Source: Duganella margarita
GTDB lineage: Bacteria > Pseudomonadota > Gammaproteobacteria > Burkholderiales > Burkholderiaceae_D
Assembly: GCF_009857535.1 (NCBI RefSeq)
Contig: NZ_WWCS01000020.1
Location: 1 to 64,000, forward strand
Length of the DNA: 64,000 bases
Direction: 5' to 3'
The notes under the pieces were generated by a model, which was given only the letters and a program-made list of their open reading frames with translations, ran no database searches and was not told where the DNA came from. This document shows positions 55,321 to 63,886 of the stretch, piece after piece. The position numbers and the translations under genes are program-made. Each line of letters begins with the position of its first letter. Position 1 is the first letter of the stretch.

Positions 55321-56517
55321 ATGCGTTTATTTCTCTGGTTAGTCGCCATGATGGCCGCCGCCATCGGTATTGCCGTGACGGCGCGCTTCAATCCGGGCAA
55401 TGTGGTGCTGTTCTATCCGCCGCACCGGATCGACCTGTCGCTGAACTTCTTCGTGGTGCTGGAGCTGGCGCTGTTCGTCTTCCTGTACATCGTGATCCGC
55501 GCCTTCCGTGCGACGGTCAAGATGCCACGCAAGGTCGCCGCCTACCGCCAGCAAAAGCGCGAACGCGATGGCAACAAGGGCCTGCGCGAAGCGCTGAAGG
55601 CGCTGTTTGAAGGCCGCTTCGGCCATGCCGAAAAAGCCGCGCTGCGCGCTTCCGAATTGCCGGAAAATGTCGGCGTGGCGTCGCTGATCGGCGCCCGCGC
55701 CGCGCACCGCATGCGCCAGTCGGCCCGCCGCGACCAGTGGCTGAACAAGCTGGTCGATGACAACGCGATGAAAACCGCGCGCCTGATGACCATGACTGAA
55801 CTGCTGGTCGACGATCATCAGCCGGAAGCGGCGCTGGACGCCGTGCGCGAACTGAACGCCAGCGGCACGCGTCACATTCACGCGTTGCAGATGTCGCTCA
55901 AAGCGCAGCAGCAGGCCAAGAACTGGCCGGAAGTGCTGCGCCTGGTGCGTTCGCTGGACAAGCACCGCGCGTTGCATCCGGCCTTGTCGTCGCGTCTGCG
56001 CGAGCTGGCGTATGACGATTTGCTGTCCGATCCGACCCACGATGCGGAATCGCTGCTGCGGGTGTGGGGCACGGTGCCGACCGCCGACCGCATCAAGCCG
56101 TACGTGGCGTGCCGCGCCGCCGCCGCGCTGAATGCGCGTGGCCTGCATGACGAGGCGCGCCTGGTGGCGGAAGAATCGCTGGCCGCCGACTGGGACGACC
56201 GCGTGGTGCGGACCTACCGCGAAGCCGCCGCGCCAGCCGGTTCGGCGGCGTTGCTGATGCAGATCGAGCATTGCGAGAACTGGGCCAACGCCCGTCCGAC
56301 CGACGCCGAACTGGCGCTGACGCTGGGTTCGCTGTGCCTGAAGCAGAAACTGTGGGGCAAGGCGCAGCGCTATCTGGAGCAGGCCTTGTCGGACGCCTCC
56401 GACCCGCGCATGGTGCGCGAATCGCACCTGAAGCTGGCGCAGCTGCATGAAGCGCTGGGGCAAGACGAAGAAGCCGCCAACCACTACCGCCAGTGCGCAC
56501 TGGCGACGATCCTCTAA
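55321..56517 (+). CDS. hemY: HemY-like TPR membrane protein
   Basis: Protein of 398 residues with two N-terminal transmembrane helices (LFLWLVAMMAAAIGIAVTA and LNFFVVLELALFVFLYIVI) followed by helical TPR-like repeats. This is the proteobacterial HemY_N protein, distinct from Bacillus HemY protoporphyrinogen oxidase. Its exact role is not established; it belongs to the haem operon. It starts 2 bp after hemX, and an intrinsic terminator follows. Confidence 0.9.
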   Translation: MRLFLWLVAMMAAAIGIAVTARFNPGNVVLFYPPHRIDLSLNFFVVLELALFVFLYIVIRAFRATVKMPRKVAAYRQQKRERDGNKGLREALKALFEGRFGHAEKAALRASELPENVGVASLIGARAAHRMRQSARRDQWLNKLVDDNAMKTARLMTMTELLVDDHQPEAALDAVRELNASGTRHIHALQMSLKAQQQAKNWPEVLRLVRSLDKHRALHPALSSRLRELAYDDLLSDPTHDAESLLRVWGTVPTADRIKPYVACRAAAALNARGLHDEARLVAEESLAADWDDRVVRTYREAAAPAGSAALLMQIEHCENWANARPTDAELALTLGSLCLKQKLWGKAQRYLEQALSDASDPRMVRESHLKLAQLHEALGQDEEAANHYRQCALATIL

Positions 56518-56657
56518 ACAGAAGGCCGGTCATCACCGGCCTTTTTTTCGTTCGGATATTTTTTCTTCAGGTACAGATAAACCCAGAGTGTCGCTGCCGA
56601 CCCACCGAAGATGCCAATAGCGAGGATGATATACAGATAAATGTCTAACGGCTTCAT
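56514..56657 (-). CDS. Small single-pass membrane protein
   Basis: Protein of 47 residues, ATG at 56657 preceded by GGAG with 6-base spacing. One hydrophobic segment, LYIILAIGIFGGSAATLWVY, is followed by a basic tail (LKKKYPNEKK). I do not recognise it. Its last codons overlap the hemY terminator and its stop overlaps the hemY stop (CTAA, 56514-56517), so the coding case rests on the ribosome-binding site and the membrane helix. Confidence 0.5.
   Translation of the reverse strand: MKPLDIYLYIILAIGIFGGSAATLWVYLYLKKKYPNEKKAGDDRPSV
56522..56548 (+). terminator. Intrinsic terminator of the hem operon
   Basis: AAGGCCGGT (56522-56530) and ACCGGCCTT (56535-56543) form a 9-bp stem with loop CATC, followed by a run of T to 56548. 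It lies 5 bp after the hemY stop. Confidence 0.9.
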
Positions 56658-56849
56658 GCTGAACTCCACGCCGAGAAATGTTGAAATAGTATGAAACCTA
56701 AGGTGGTGGATACCGCGCACAGCCCTATGCTGCCTGGTAAGACCGCGGAAACATTGATTAGTTCCGCATTGTGCTCACCGATCGTCGCAACTTGCGCTGC
56801 GCCGGAACTGCAGTGTAGGCAGATCGCGGTGCGGCGCAGTTGAGGTGGC

Positions 56850-57914
56850 TCAGGCAGGGTCGGAGTCGGCTGGATAGCCTTCGATTTTCCAGCGCAGCAT
56901 GCCGCCGGCCAGGTTGGCGACTTTGCTAAAGCCGGCCTTGGTCAGCAGCACACTGGCCTGCGCCGAGCGCACGCCGGAGCGGCACACGGCCACGATCGGC
57001 TGGTCGCGGTCGAATTCGTCCATGCGGCCGGTCAGCTCCGACAGCGGCACCAGCGTGGCGCCGTGCAGGTGGCCCAGGCGGTCGATGAATTCCGGCGCTT
57101 CGCGCACGTCGACGATCTGCACCTGGTCCAGCCGTTCGAGCAGGGCCATCGGCTCGATTTCCCATACGCCGCTGAAGCGCAGGGTCAGCGGGGCCCAGTC
57201 CGGCGTGTCGGTCGGCGCGTCGCCTTCCGGCTTGCCGCAGCGCAGGTTGGCCGGTACCGCCACCGCGATCAGCTTCGGATGCGGCAGGTGCAGGTTGTTC
57301 ATGTGGCCGGTGAAATCGCCGACATCGACATCGCCACCCAGGCGCGGGTTGTAGCGCCGTTCCTCCGCCACGCTGGTGACGGTGATGCCGCGATAGTCGT
57401 GGGCCGGATACAGCAGGCAGGCGCCCGGCAGGCTGAGAATCTGTTCATGCACCGAGGCGAACAGCTGCTGCGGACTGCCTTGCTGGAAGTCGGTGCGGCC
57501 GCAGCCGCGGATCAGCAGGCTGTCGCCGGTGAAAGCCATGCTCTCGTCGTCCAGCACGTAGGTCAGGCAGCCGCTGGTGTGGCCGGGCGTGGCGCGCACC
57601 GTCAGGTAGCGCGAACCGAAGGGGATGCGGTCGCCGTGTTGCAGCGGCGTATCGGCCTCGGCGGCGCCGGACGCGGCGGAGACGGCGATGCGGCTGCCGC
57701 TGCGCTGGCGCAGGCGCCAGGCGCCGGTGACGTGGTCGGCGTGAACGTGGGTGTCGAGCGTGGCCAGCAGCGTCAGGCCCAGTTCGTGCAGCAGCGCCAG
57801 GTCGCGCGGCACCTGTTCGTAGACCGGGTCGATCAGCACCGCTTCGCCGCCATCACCCAGCAGATAGGTGTAGGTGGAGGAGCTGGGATCGAACAGTTGG
57901 CGGAAGATCATCAT
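56850..57914 (-). CDS. MBL-fold hydrolase-rhodanese fusion (persulfide dioxygenase-like)
   Basis: Protein of 354 residues. The N-terminal metallo-beta-lactamase domain has THVHADHVTG (HxHxDH, residues 56-61) and ATPGHTSG, matching the ETHE1/persulfide dioxygenase group. The C-terminal rhodanese domain (about 265-345) has VCRSGVRSAQAS with the active-site Cys. Fusions of this type act in sulfide or persulfide metabolism. No other sulfur gene is near. Confidence 0.88.
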   Translation of the reverse strand: MMIFRQLFDPSSSTYTYLLGDGGEAVLIDPVYEQVPRDLALLHELGLTLLATLDTHVHADHVTGAWRLRQRSGSRIAVSAASGAAEADTPLQHGDRIPFGSRYLTVRATPGHTSGCLTYVLDDESMAFTGDSLLIRGCGRTDFQQGSPQQLFASVHEQILSLPGACLLYPAHDYRGITVTSVAEERRYNPRLGGDVDVGDFTGHMNNLHLPHPKLIAVAVPANLRCGKPEGDAPTDTPDWAPLTLRFSGVWEIEPMALLERLDQVQIVDVREAPEFIDRLGHLHGATLVPLSELTGRMDEFDRDQPIVAVCRSGVRSAQASVLLTKAGFSKVANLAGGMLRWKIEGYPADSDPA

Positions 57915-58036
57915 GCGTTATCCAAATAAGGAGAGCTGTTATCATAACAAATGTTCAACGGTGTTGCGCCGCACAAGCAGTCTGTACTTGGATATAATGA
58001 CGCGGTTAAACACAGCCTGTAAACAGAGGAAAATCC

Positions 58037-58576
58037 ATGAGCTTGAACAAAGTGTCTTCCGGTAAAGACGTGCCTAACGACTTCAACGTCGTCATCGAAA
58101 TCCCGATGAACGCTGATCCGATCAAATATGAAGTCGACAAAGAGTCGGGCGCGATCTTCGTTGACCGTTTCATGGGCACCGCCATGCACTACCCATGCAA
58201 CTACGGCTACGTGCCGAACACCCTGTCGGCTGACGGCGATCCGGTCGATGTGCTGGTCATCACCCCGTTCCCGCTGTTCCCAGGCGTGGTGGTGCGCTGC
58301 CGTCCAATCGGCGTGCTGAAAATGACCGACGAAGCCGGTGAAGACGCTAAAGTGCTGGCCGTGCCAGTCGACAAGGTACTGTCGATCTACAGCCACTGGC
58401 AGAAGCCGGAAGATATCAACGAACTGCGCCTGCGCCAGATCCAGCACTTCTTCGAGCACTACAAAGACCTGGAAAAAGGCAAGTGGGTCAAGATCGAAGG
58501 CTGGCATGGTCCAGAAGCCGCCAAGGAAGAAATCCTGGCCGGCGTCGCCAATTACCAGAAGCAGCCAGCAGCCTGA
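58037..58576 (+). CDS. ppa: Inorganic pyrophosphatase
   Basis: Family I soluble pyrophosphatase of 179 residues that hydrolyses PPi to drive biosynthesis. Motifs are DRFMGTAMHYPCNYGYVPNT and ADGDPVDVLVI (the DxDPxD metal site). AGGAAAATCC precedes the ATG as ribosome-binding site, and a TATAAT at 57993-57998 is a possible -10. A bidirectional terminator follows. Confidence 0.96.
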   Translation: MSLNKVSSGKDVPNDFNVVIEIPMNADPIKYEVDKESGAIFVDRFMGTAMHYPCNYGYVPNTLSADGDPVDVLVITPFPLFPGVVVRCRPIGVLKMTDEAGEDAKVLAVPVDKVLSIYSHWQKPEDINELRLRQIQHFFEHYKDLEKGKWVKIEGWHGPEAAKEEILAGVANYQKQPAA

Positions 58577-58595
58577 GTTTCAATCTCTGCTGAGT

Positions 58596-58634
58596 AAAAA
58601 AAAAGCCCCTCATGCAGAATGAGGGGCTTTTTTT
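58596..58634. terminator. Bidirectional intrinsic terminator between ppa and mqo
   Basis: AAAGCCCCTCAT (58602-58613) and ATGAGGGGCTTT (58619-58630) form a 12-bp stem with loop GCAGA. An A-run on the left (58596-58604) and a T-run on the right (to 58634) let it serve both convergent genes. Confidence 0.93.
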
Positions 58635-58636
58635 AT

Positions 58637-60340
58637 TTACAGTGCAATATCCGGCACTTTCTTAACCACGCCTGGCGCAGCGTCCGGCGTGGCGCCGACC
58701 ACAAAGCCTTCCAGACTCGGCGAGGCGATCGTCAACTGCAGGGTTTCCGCAGTGGCCGCCCATTCCGCCGCCAGCAAGTCCGGGTGCGCATTCAGCTTTT
58801 TGCCGTACGACGGCACGATCTCGCGAATCTTTTCCTGCCAGGCAGCGCTCTTGATCTGCTCTGGGAACACTTTTTCCAGCAGCGACAGCATGATCGCCGG
58901 CGAGGTCGAACCGCCTGGCGACGCACCCAGCAAGGCCGATACCGAGCGGTCTGCCGATACCACGACTTCGGTACCCAGCTTCAGCACGCCGCCCTTGTCA
59001 GGAATGTTTTTGATGATCTGCACGCGCTGGCCGGCTTGCCACAGGCGCCAATCTTCGTCCTTCGCTTCCGGCATGTAGTGGCGCAGTGCATTCATCTTGT
59101 CTTCGCGAGACAGTTCCAGCTGCTGCGCCAGGTATTTGACCAGTGCAAACTCATGGGCGCCGACTTGCAGCTGCGGAATGATATTCGACGGCGTGGTGGC
59201 CTTGGCGATATCGAAGTACGAGCCGTTCTTGAGGAATTTGGTCGACCAGGTTGCGAACGGTCCGAACAGCAGCACGGTCTTGCCATCCAGCACGCGGGTA
59301 TCCAGGTGCGGCACCGACATCGGCGGCGAACCGGTGTCCGCCAGGCCGTAGACCTTGGCCAGGTGGCGCGAAGTAATCGCCGGATTGTCCGTCACCAGGA
59401 ACTCGCCGCCGACCGGGAAGCCGCCGTACTGCTTGGCTTCCGGAATGCCCGACAATTGCAGCAGCGGCAGCGCCGCGCCGCCGGCGCCGATGAAGATGTG
59501 GCGCGCGTCGATGGTCTGGATCTTGGACTTGTCCTTGACGTCGAACGCCGAGACGCGCCACGAGCCGTCGTCGTTGCGGGTGATCGAGCGGACTTCAAAG
59601 CCGGTGGTGATCTTGCTGCCGTTTTTGCTCAGGTGCTGGTAGAACTGGCGGGTGATCGAACCGAGGTTGACGTCGGTGCCGAGCGGCGAGCGGGTCGCGG
59701 TGACCATCTCGTCCGGTTGGCGGCCTTCCATCATGATCGGGATCCATTCCTTGATCTTGACCGGATCGGTGGTCATTTCCATGCCGGCGAACAGCGGCGA
59801 GGCCTTCAGCGCGGCGACGCGCTTGGTGATGAACTCGCGGTTTTCTGGACCGAACACCAGGTTCATGTGCGGCGTGGAATTGATGAACTCGCGCGGGTTG
59901 CCCAGCACGCCCTTGCGCACCTGGTGCGACCAGAACTGGCGCGAGATCTGGAAACTCTCGTTGATCTCGATCGCCTTGTCGATATGCACCACGCCTTTGT
60001 CGTCCATCGGCGTGTAGTTCAGTTCGCACAGCGCGGAGTGGCCGGTGCCGGCGTTGTTCCAGCCGTTGGAGCTTTCTTCCGCCACCTTGTCCAGACGTTC
60101 GAACACTTCGAAGGTCCATTTGGGTTCCAGCTCGGTCAGATAAGTGCCGAGCGTGGCGCTCATGATGCCGCCGCCGATCAGCAGCACGTCAACCGAACGG
60201 TCGGCCTTGGCGGCACGGAACTGGCCACCGAAGAAAATCGAGTAACCGCCCCATACGGCCGCAGCGCCGACAGCGGCGCCGATAAACTGGCGCCGGGAGA
60301 AACGCTTGCCATTGGGGTTCTGGTTATCTGCTTGAGTCAT
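58637..60340 (-). CDS. mqo: Malate:quinone oxidoreductase with Tat-type N-terminus
   Basis: FAD enzyme of 567 residues oxidising malate to oxaloacetate with quinone as acceptor. VDVLLIGGGIMSATLGTYLT is the FAD motif, and GWNNAGTGHSALCELNY and FGPFATWSTKFLK are Mqo signatures. Before the flavin domain lies RFSRRQFIGAAVGAAAVWG, a twin-arginine-like signal (SRRQFIG) that the usual cytoplasmic-face Mqo does not have. It is downstream of and on the same strand as a Crp/Fnr-type regulator. Confidence 0.92.
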   Translation of the reverse strand: MTQADNQNPNGKRFSRRQFIGAAVGAAAVWGGYSIFFGGQFRAAKADRSVDVLLIGGGIMSATLGTYLTELEPKWTFEVFERLDKVAEESSNGWNNAGTGHSALCELNYTPMDDKGVVHIDKAIEINESFQISRQFWSHQVRKGVLGNPREFINSTPHMNLVFGPENREFITKRVAALKASPLFAGMEMTTDPVKIKEWIPIMMEGRQPDEMVTATRSPLGTDVNLGSITRQFYQHLSKNGSKITTGFEVRSITRNDDGSWRVSAFDVKDKSKIQTIDARHIFIGAGGAALPLLQLSGIPEAKQYGGFPVGGEFLVTDNPAITSRHLAKVYGLADTGSPPMSVPHLDTRVLDGKTVLLFGPFATWSTKFLKNGSYFDIAKATTPSNIIPQLQVGAHEFALVKYLAQQLELSREDKMNALRHYMPEAKDEDWRLWQAGQRVQIIKNIPDKGGVLKLGTEVVVSADRSVSALLGASPGGSTSPAIMLSLLEKVFPEQIKSAAWQEKIREIVPSYGKKLNAHPDLLAAEWAATAETLQLTIASPSLEGFVVGATPDAAPGVVKKVPDIAL

Positions 60341-60493
60341 GGGGATTTACCTTCCTGAGAAATATTGAAAGTGAGAGGCACTTTTCGGCCCTTGTCCCCG
60401 TGGTTTTGCGTGCATACCTTCGCTATCCGGCACGGCGGATCACTGAAAGTATATTCACAAACCTTGTTCTTATGTTGAGTGCGTCGTGCGTGG

Positions 60494-61159
60494 TCAGGCC
60501 TGGCGGGCGTGCGCCGGGTGGTCTTCGAGGTGGGCTTCGGCGCCTGCCTCGGCTTCACGGCGCAGGCGCGACATGTATTGCGGCGTGATGCCCAGGTAGG
60601 ACGCAATCGCGCGCTGCGAAATGCGTGCTTCCAGTCCCGGATATTCTTCGCGGAACGCCGTCAGGCGCTCCTGCGCCGACGTTTCGCCGCTGCTGTAGGC
60701 GCGCTGGGCCATGCTTTGCAGGCCGGCCATGGCGATATTCAGATGGTAGTTCTGCATCACCTCGTGCTGCGCGCGCAGGTCGGAGGCGGTTTTCCAGTCC
60801 AGCGTGAAGCCATGGATCGGCGTCTCGGCGATCAGGAACTGCACCGCCGGCTGGCCGCTTTCGCCGCTGATCAGGTCGGTCAGGGTGGTGGCCGATTCGC
60901 CTTCGCGGTAGAAGCGCAGCGTGACTTCCACGCCTTCACGATTGAAGAATCCACTGCGCGCCACGCCGCTGGCCAGCCAGTGCACCTGCGTGGCCGGGGT
61001 GCCGGCGCGTTGCAGGTATTCGCCTTTGCGTACATGAAACGGCTTGGCGATGGCGGCCAGGATATTGGTCACATGGTTGTACGCGTCTTCACTGACGTCA
61101 ATCCGCTTCATCGTGGTGGATTTGAAGCGGTTACGTTGTTTTATAAAATCTGCATTCAT
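60494..61159 (-). CDS. Crp/Fnr-family transcriptional regulator
   Basis: Regulator of 221 residues with a cyclic-nucleotide-binding-type beta-barrel (about 30-135; ILAAIAKPFHVRKGEYLQRA) and a C-terminal HTH (ISQRAIASYLGITPQYMSRL). There are no Cys residues of the Fnr type, so it does not look like an oxygen-sensing Fnr. It lies upstream of mqo on the same strand, separated by 153 bp. Effector and targets are unknown. An ATG at 61111 is an alternative start. Confidence 0.85.
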   Translation of the reverse strand: MNADFIKQRNRFKSTTMKRIDVSEDAYNHVTNILAAIAKPFHVRKGEYLQRAGTPATQVHWLASGVARSGFFNREGVEVTLRFYREGESATTLTDLISGESGQPAVQFLIAETPIHGFTLDWKTASDLRAQHEVMQNYHLNIAMAGLQSMAQRAYSSGETSAQERLTAFREEYPGLEARISQRAIASYLGITPQYMSRLRREAEAGAEAHLEDHPAHARQA

Positions 61160-61341
61160 GCTGTCTTTGCCACGTTCCTAGAAAACTTTCCAAGGGGCTC
61201 AAAGTATAGGGCCGATAGAAATTGCTGTGAAGCAAACTGGATTCATTCGCGGCTATTTTACTCCCTTACGTAAATTCCCGTACATTTTTAAGCCAGCATG
61301 CAAGCTGCGGCACCCCCAGGATGCCGCAGGATCGTCACGGC

Positions 61342-61929
61342 TTAGCCGCGGCCGCGCACGAATTGCAGTGCGGTTTCAGCCACGCGCGCGCCCAGATGTT
61401 CGGCCGTGCGCAGGTCGGCCAGCGGTGGCGCCACGTCGGCGCCTTGGTCGGCATTCGACTGCGCCGCCGCACCCAGGAAGAAGCCGAGACGGTTCAAGTC
61501 TTCTTCCGAACCCGTGCTGGAATTGTTGCCAGGTGGCAGGCCCAGACTGACCCAGTGCATGCCGTGCTGGGCAGCGAAGATGGCGATCTGCTGCAGGCTG
61601 GCCAGCTTGTCGCCGGAGCGCGAGGCCGAGTTGGTGAAGCCGGCCGCCAGCTTGTTGCGCCAGGTGCCGCCGGCCGCATACACGGTGCGCGAGGTGGCGT
61701 CCTGGAAGGCTTTGAATTGCGCCGACGGGCCGCCCATATAGGTCGGTGCGCCAAAGATGATGGCGTCGGCCTGTTCCAGCTCCGCCCACGGCGCTTCGGC
61801 GCCATCGACCGGATACAGGCGCGCGGTGACGCCCTCGACGCGGGCGGCGCCGGCGCTGACTGCTTCGGCCTGGCGCGCGGTGTGGCCATAACCCGAGTGG
61901 TACACCACGGCGACGATTGCTTTGGTCAT
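61342..61929 (-). CDS. Flavodoxin-like NAD(P)H:quinone oxidoreductase family protein
   Basis: Protein of 195 residues from the ATG at 61929 (MTKAIVAVVYHSGYGHTARQ); the longer open frame to 62217 is spurious. IVAVVYHSGYGHTA is the FMN phosphate-binding loop and FGAPTYMGGPSAQFKAF the second flavin loop of the WrbA-type family. It reduces quinones by two electrons in relatives. The preceding monooxygenase gene overlaps it by four bases. Confidence 0.85.
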   Translation of the reverse strand: MTKAIVAVVYHSGYGHTARQAEAVSAGAARVEGVTARLYPVDGAEAPWAELEQADAIIFGAPTYMGGPSAQFKAFQDATSRTVYAAGGTWRNKLAAGFTNSASRSGDKLASLQQIAIFAAQHGMHWVSLGLPPGNNSSTGSEEDLNRLGFFLGAAAQSNADQGADVAPPLADLRTAEHLGARVAETALQFVRGRG

Positions 61930-62342
61930 TTTGCTACTCCTGATGTGATTGGTGATCCGCCAGCATAGAACGCGGCTGCCAATGTTGTTATGCCTGATAC
62001 GGGGGATAACTTCTCTGCCGTAAGTCGTAGGGGAGGGCTGACCTCGTCCAGGAATTCGATGCGGCGCCCGGCGGCCAGGCGGCCGGGCAATTCGCGTTCG
62101 AACTCGGCGCGATAGTGGCGTGGCAGGTGGTGCTGCAGGAAGTACTCGCGGTCGCAGCTCCAGGTTTCGTACACCACGAGCGTGTTGGGATCGTTCTGCG
62201 AGCGGTGCAGCGTGCAATTCAGAAAATCCGGCTCGCGCGACATATCCGTCAGCACCTGGCGCACGCCGGCTTCCAGCTCGGCGTAGCGTTCCGGCTTGGC
62301 CGGCAGGTGCACAATAAAGGTCAAACGATTTTGTGAGCTCAT
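61926..62342 (-). CDS. Antibiotic biosynthesis monooxygenase (ABM) domain protein
   Basis: Protein of 138 residues. The N-terminal 95 residues form the ABM/quinol monooxygenase ferredoxin-like domain (LTFIVHLPAKPERYAELEAG, DFLNCTLHRSQNDPNTLVVY, ETWSCDREYFLQHH). The last 40 residues are an unusual tail. The TGA overlaps the next ATG (61926-61929). Together with the flavodoxin-like gene it suggests quinone metabolism, by inference. Confidence 0.8.
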   Translation of the reverse strand: MSSQNRLTFIVHLPAKPERYAELEAGVRQVLTDMSREPDFLNCTLHRSQNDPNTLVVYETWSCDREYFLQHHLPRHYRAEFERELPGRLAAGRRIEFLDEVSPPLRLTAEKLSPVSGITTLAAAFYAGGSPITSGVAK

Positions 62343-62357
62343 GATGTTTTCCTTGGA

Positions 62358-62510
62358 TCAGGCTGCGAAGCCGCCGTCGATTAGCAGGTCGGCTGCGTAA
62401 CCGATTGCGACCGTGGCGCCTGCACGTGCCAGGCGACGGGCGCTTGCTGCGCCGATGCCGCGCGAACCACCGTTGATGAAAGCGACTTTACCGTTCAGAT
62501 TGGTGCTCAT
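62358..62510 (-). pseudogene. Short-chain dehydrogenase remnant (in-frame internal deletion)
   Basis: A 50-codon frame with ATG at 62510 preceded by AAGGAA. The first 38 residues are the SDR N-terminus (GKVAFINGGSRGIGAASARR). The last dozen are the SDR C-terminus (DLLIDGGFAA). About 190 residues between them, including the catalytic Ser-Tyr-Lys region, are missing without loss of frame. It ends 15 bp before the ABM gene on the same strand. It is either a decaying gene or a tiny residual protein. Confidence 0.7.
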
Positions 62511-62659
62511 GATGTGTTCCTTTTGAAAGTGGCTGGTTGATGAACACAGTATGGTCGTCTGATTGCAGTGGCGGTAGTCATGAATAATCGCATTCATTTT
62601 CAACCATTGGTATCAAATGAGGATGCGCGCCACCCGCCCAAGGGAGCGCGCCGGCGCCA

Positions 62660-63793
62660 TCAGTCGTTGGCGGCTTTGAAGGGGATGTGCTCGGACAACT
62701 CGTCGATATAGTCGTTCATGGCGGCGGTTTCCTGGGCCAGGAAATCGGCGATGGCGTCGGCGAAGCGGCGGTCGGCCACCCAGTGCGCCGACCAGGTCGG
62801 CGTCGGCACCAGGCCGCGTGACATCTTGTGCACGCCTTGCGCACCGCCTTCAAAGCGGGCGATGCCGTGCTGGATGCAATAGTCGATCGACTGCACATAG
62901 CAGGTTTCGAAATGCAGGCCGGAGACGAATTCCTGCGTGCCCCAGTAGCGGCCGTACATGATGTTGCCGCCGACCAGGTTCAACGCAACCGCCAGCGGCT
63001 GCTCGCCGCGCTTGGCCAGCACGATCATCAGGCTGTCCGGCGTTTCCGCCAGCAGGCGCTGGAAGAAGGCCAGCGACAGATAGGGCTTGGAAAAGTGCGC
63101 CTGGTAAGTCGATACATAGCACTGGTAGAAGAAACGCAGCACCTCGTCGGTAATGGCGCGGCCGGCCAGGTGCTCAAAATGGATGCCGGCGTCCTGCACC
63201 CGGCGGCGGTCCTGGCGCAGCTTTTTGCGCTTGTCCATTTTCATGGTGGCGAGAAAGGCGTCAAAGTCGGCGTAGTCCTGGTTCTCCCAGTGGAACTGCA
63301 CGCCTTCGCGCAGCATGTAGCCGGCGTCGGTCAGCGCCTGCTTGTCCTGCTGGTCGGGGAACAGGACGTGCAGCGACGAGGTTTCCAGCTGCTGCGCCAG
63401 CTGCAAGGCGGCGCGCGCCAGCAGTTGGCGGTCTTGCGCCGTGTGGGCCAGCAATCGGCTGCCGGTCACCGGCGTGAACGGCACCGCCGACAGCAGCTTG
63501 GGGTAGTAGGGGATGCCGTTGCGGTGGAAGGCATCGGCCCAGGCGTGGTCGAACACGTATTCGCCGCGGCTGTGCTGCTTCAGGTAAAGCGGCATGGCGG
63601 CTTGCAGCACGCCGTCCCGGTGCAGCACCAGATAGCGCGGCGACCAGCCAGTGCGGTCCGAGGCGCATTGCGTTTCGTGCAGCGCGTGCAGAAAGGTGTA
63701 GCTCAGCGTGGGATTGTCGCCAGCCAGCGCCTGCCACTGCGCCGGGTCGACCTCCGCCAATGAGTCGATGATCGTAAACTCTGCTTCTGCCAC
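62660..63793 (-). CDS. FemAB/GNAT-like (DUF482) protein
   Basis: Protein of 377 residues from the GTG at 63793, which follows AAGGAGA; the frame open to 63919 adds unrelated residues. WSPRYLVLHRDGVLQAAMPL, KKLRQDRRRVQDAGIHFEHL and RFEGGAQGVHKMSRGLVP match the PF04339 FemAB-like/peptidogalycan biosynthesis family. Function is not established; members resemble acyltransferases. Divergent from nadE. Confidence 0.85.
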   Translation of the reverse strand: MAEAEFTIIDSLAEVDPAQWQALAGDNPTLSYTFLHALHETQCASDRTGWSPRYLVLHRDGVLQAAMPLYLKQHSRGEYVFDHAWADAFHRNGIPYYPKLLSAVPFTPVTGSRLLAHTAQDRQLLARAALQLAQQLETSSLHVLFPDQQDKQALTDAGYMLREGVQFHWENQDYADFDAFLATMKMDKRKKLRQDRRRVQDAGIHFEHLAGRAITDEVLRFFYQCYVSTYQAHFSKPYLSLAFFQRLLAETPDSLMIVLAKRGEQPLAVALNLVGGNIMYGRYWGTQEFVSGLHFETCYVQSIDYCIQHGIARFEGGAQGVHKMSRGLVPTPTWSAHWVADRRFADAIADFLAQETAAMNDYIDELSEHIPFKAAND

Positions 63794-63886
63794 ACTATCT
63801 CCTTCCACGTTGATGTGCCAGTCTAGCGCATGCGGGCGCGCTTTGCCCGTGCGATAATCGGATTTTGCGTACGCGAAAGACCTGAC

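Noticed and set aside
57993..57998. TATAAT upstream of ppa as a full promoter
   Set aside because: No acceptable -35 lies 16-18 bp upstream. Mentioned only as a possible -10.
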